From: Paracoccaceae bacterium
GTDB lineage: Bacteria > Pseudomonadota > Alphaproteobacteria > Rhodobacterales > Rhodobacteraceae
Assembly (NCBI GenBank): GCA_023254015.1
Contig: JALQYS010000133.1
Span: 1-8,574 of the forward strand
Reading direction: 5' to 3'
Length of the DNA stretch: 8,574 nucleotides
The notes beneath the pieces are model-generated. The model did no database searches. It had not been told where the DNA came from and saw only the letters and a list, made by a program, of their open reading frames with translations. A program made the position numbers and the translations under genes. The stretch's first letter is position 1. Each line of letters begins with the position of its first letter. Positions 7,043-8,574 of this stretch are shown piece by piece.

Positions 7043-7872
7043 CGTTTGCGCCGGTGCCGCTCGGCATCGACGGCGGCGCCCAGAAGGACCGCATAGGCAG
7101 AGACGTAAAGCCACATCATCAGCGCGGCCACCGCCCCGATCGATCCGTAGATGCGATTGTAGCTGGGGAAATTCTCCAGATAGAACATGAAACCCCGCGT
7201 CGCCAGAACCCACAGCACCACGGCCACCAAGAGCCCCCAGGACAGCATCGGCGGCGGGTTGCGGCCGTGGTTCGGGCCGAGCCTGTAGGCCAGCGCCATG
7301 GCCAGAATACCAAGGCCCAGACCCAGCGCCATGTTGGTGCCCTGCAAGGCCTTCAGCCCGAAACTGCCCAACGGCAGGAAAGCCACGATCAGCGGCAGGA
7401 TCACCGACAGCACCAGCGCCGCCAGAACCAGCCCGACCAGAACAAAGGTCAGCGCCACGGCGCGTAACTGGTGCCAATGGCCCGACCGGTTCGGGCGCTG
7501 GTGAATGGCGTTCAGCCCGCGGATCAGCGCCGCCACGCCCGCCCGCGCCGACCACAAGGCAAAAGCCGTCGAAAGAACCGTTGTCAGCCCAAGGTTCGAG
7601 GAGGTGACGCTCATCAGGCCTTCGATCTGATCGACGATCAGCGTCATCACATCGGGCGGCAGGACGGGACGAAAAAGCTCAAGCTCCTGCCGGATGACGG
7701 CGGGATCTGACACAAACCCCCAGATTGCAATCACCGCCGCCGCAGCCGGAAAGATGGCCAGAAAGCCATAAAAGGCGACCCCGGCCGCGATCAGGTCAAG
7801 CTCCGCCTGTTCGGTGCGCCGGTAGAAACGCCAGAAGGCGGCAAGCAGATCGGGCGGGATAAAGCGGCGCAT
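7036..7872 (-). CDS. YihY/BrkB-family inner-membrane protein
   Basis: Polytopic inner-membrane protein of the YihY/BrkB family. An old label, ribonuclease BN, is a misassignment and the true role is unsettled. It has 278 residues, the usual length. Seen: hydrophobic segments at about 31-52, 93-110, 138-166, 180-198, 209-229 and 242-268; the early AAGVAFYGFLAIFP block (29-42); ALWSARAGVAALIRGLNAIHQ at 105-125; and the hallmark YGSIGAVAALMMWLY (242-256) followed by LLGAAVDAE. The C-terminus is a basic tail (RHRRKRQ), consistent with a cytoplasmic end. The ATG is preceded by a pyrimidine run (CCATCCTCCCCCC) rather than a ribosome site. It lies 39 bases after the oxidase gene on the same strand, so the two are probably co-transcribed. 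Its TAG lies inside the tamB 3' end. The family is sure; the function is unknown. Confidence 0.92.
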   Translation of the reverse strand: MRRFIPPDLLAAFWRFYRRTEQAELDLIAAGVAFYGFLAIFPAAAAVIAIWGFVSDPAVIRQELELFRPVLPPDVMTLIVDQIEGLMSVTSSNLGLTTVLSTAFALWSARAGVAALIRGLNAIHQRPNRSGHWHQLRAVALTFVLVGLVLAALVLSVILPLIVAFLPLGSFGLKALQGTNMALGLGLGILAMALAYRLGPNHGRNPPPMLSWGLLVAVVLWVLATRGFMFYLENFPSYNRIYGSIGAVAALMMWLYVSAYAVLLGAAVDAERHRRKRQ

Positions 7873-7911
7873 GGGGGGAGGATGGGCGAAGCCGTGCGAT
7901 GGGGCAAGACC

Positions 7912-8574
7912 TTAAAGGCGAAAGCCATCGGGAATGCCGTCGCACCCGTCCAGCACCAGATCAACCATGGTGGTGGCGACCTTGGGGGCCATGCCAAAGC
8001 CGATCTTGAACCCGCCATTGGCCACGAAATGGCCTGCGCGTCCCGGCCATGCCCCAAGGACCGGCGATTTTGTCTTGGCGCGCGGCCGGATTCCGGCCCA
8101 GCGTTCCAGCACCGGGGCCGCCGCAAGAATGGGAAGGGCGGTGATGGCGCGGACCAAAACAGTCTCTAACTGGCTGTCAGTGCCGGTTTCATCGGTCCAG
8201 CTGTGTTCGCTGGTTGATCCGATCGCCACGGTCCCATCGGCGTGGGGAATGATATGCAGGCTGTCGGCGTAAAGCTGCGGTGCGGTGCGGGCGTCAAACT
8301 GCAACAACAGCGCCTGCCCCTTGACGCCATCGCCCACCGGCCGGCCCAGATCGGCAGTCAGATCGCACAGACCCTGCACGCCGGTTGCCCAGATCACCAG
8401 CCCTTCATTGGCGGCATTGCCGATCACGATCTCACCGCCCTTGGCCGTGATCGCCGCGACCGTGGCTGCGGCCGCCATGCGTGGGTGCAGACGGGCCGAC
8501 AGGGTGTCATGGACCAGCCAACCCGAAGGTGAGGCCGGCTCCCACGCCCCGCCGGTAGCGGGCACGACGCGCCA
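7912..8574 (-). CDS. FAD-dependent oxidoreductase, DAO family, C-terminal part (runs off right edge)
   Basis: C-terminal 220 residues of a D-amino-acid-oxidase-type flavoprotein (DAO fold, related to glycine/D-amino acid oxidases). The first visible residues are WRVVPATGGAWEP, in frame to the edge, so the N-terminal Rossmann GxGxxG motif and the start lie outside. Seen, numbered from the edge: GWLVHDTLSARLHPR at 18-32, a second FAD-contact segment with VIWATGV at 60-66, GRPVGDGVKGQALLL at 78-92, HIIPHADGTVAIGST at 107-121, ERWAGIRPRAKTKSPVLG at 157-174, and GHFVANGGFKIGFGMAP at 181-197. Such enzymes oxidise the C-N bond of an amine or amino acid using FAD and O2 or a quinone; I cannot name the substrate. 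It ends in TAA 39 bases before the YihY-type gene. The family is firm, the specific enzyme is not. Confidence 0.88.
   Translation of the reverse strand, partial: WRVVPATGGAWEPASPSGWLVHDTLSARLHPRMAAAATVAAITAKGGEIVIGNAANEGLVIWATGVQGLCDLTADLGRPVGDGVKGQALLLQFDARTAPQLYADSLHIIPHADGTVAIGSTSEHSWTDETGTDSQLETVLVRAITALPILAAAPVLERWAGIRPRAKTKSPVLGAWPGRAGHFVANGGFKIGFGMAPKVATTMVDLVLDGCDGIPDGFRL

Noticed and set aside
7048..7079. GC-rich hairpin just after the tamB stop (GCGCCG pairing with CGGCGC, inner TGCC/GGCA)
   Set aside because: Considered as a terminator of tamB, but no T-tract follows, and it lies inside the YihY coding sequence where such GC pairing arises easily.
6044..7555. A 503-codon open frame on the minus strand spanning the tamB and YihY regions
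   Set aside because: It overlaps two firmly identified genes in other frames and its product is an Arg/Gly/Pro/Gln-rich shadow typical of high-GC DNA, with no recognisable domain.
7882..8169. A 95-codon plus-strand frame preceded by GGGGGGAGG
   Set aside because: The purine run abuts the ATG with no spacing, and the frame is mostly antisense to the oxidase, whose conserved motifs explain the sequence.
1..8574. Defence islands, toxin-antitoxin pairs, biosynthetic clusters, CRISPR arrays, tRNA or mobile elements
   Set aside because: Both strands are accounted for by housekeeping and envelope genes of uniform composition; I found no direct-repeat arrays, transposase or integrase motifs, or tRNA-like folds.

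Overview
The window looks like an ordinary piece of chromosome from a high-GC alphaproteobacterium, most likely in the Rhodobacterales (Rhodobacter/Paracoccus relatives). The reasons are the strong G/C bias at third codon positions, the UbiG type, the tamA-tamB pair, and a TamB with a short signal-peptide-like N-terminus. I see no tRNA, rRNA, insertion sequence, CRISPR array, prophage gene or atypical base composition. Nearly all the DNA is coding and no gene-free stretch exceeds about 185 bases.

Left part (1-1550): the first half of a proline iminopeptidase gene (pip) reads leftward off the window edge. It diverges from ubiG, a ubiquinone-biosynthesis O-methyltransferase, across about 60 bases that hold a self-complementary TATATA. 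ubiG runs tail-to-tail into a small uncharacterised gene of about 77 codons on the minus strand; their stop codons overlap by 4 bases.

Centre (1550-7042): a leader of up to 183 bases (a weak promoter-like pair and, on the other strand, a nine-codon mini-ORF with a strong ribosome site) precedes tamA and tamB. These two genes are coupled by a TGATG stop/start overlap. TamA is an outer-membrane Omp85 barrel with POTRA domains. TamB is a long periplasmic AsmA-like beta-repeat protein. Together they form the TAM complex, which acts in outer-membrane protein assembly and/or phospholipid movement across the envelope.

Right part (7036-8574): on the minus strand, a partial FAD-dependent D-amino-acid-oxidase-type gene enters from the right edge. 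It is followed after 39 bases by a YihY/BrkB-family inner-membrane protein, whose stop overlaps the tamB stop by 7 bases.

The tam genes and the YihY protein share an envelope theme; pip, ubiG and the oxidase are general metabolism. I found no convincing new multi-gene system. The points most worth a second look are the small unknown gene with its odd leader, the apparently anchorless TamB beside a polytopic membrane protein, and the lack of terminator space at both convergent junctions.
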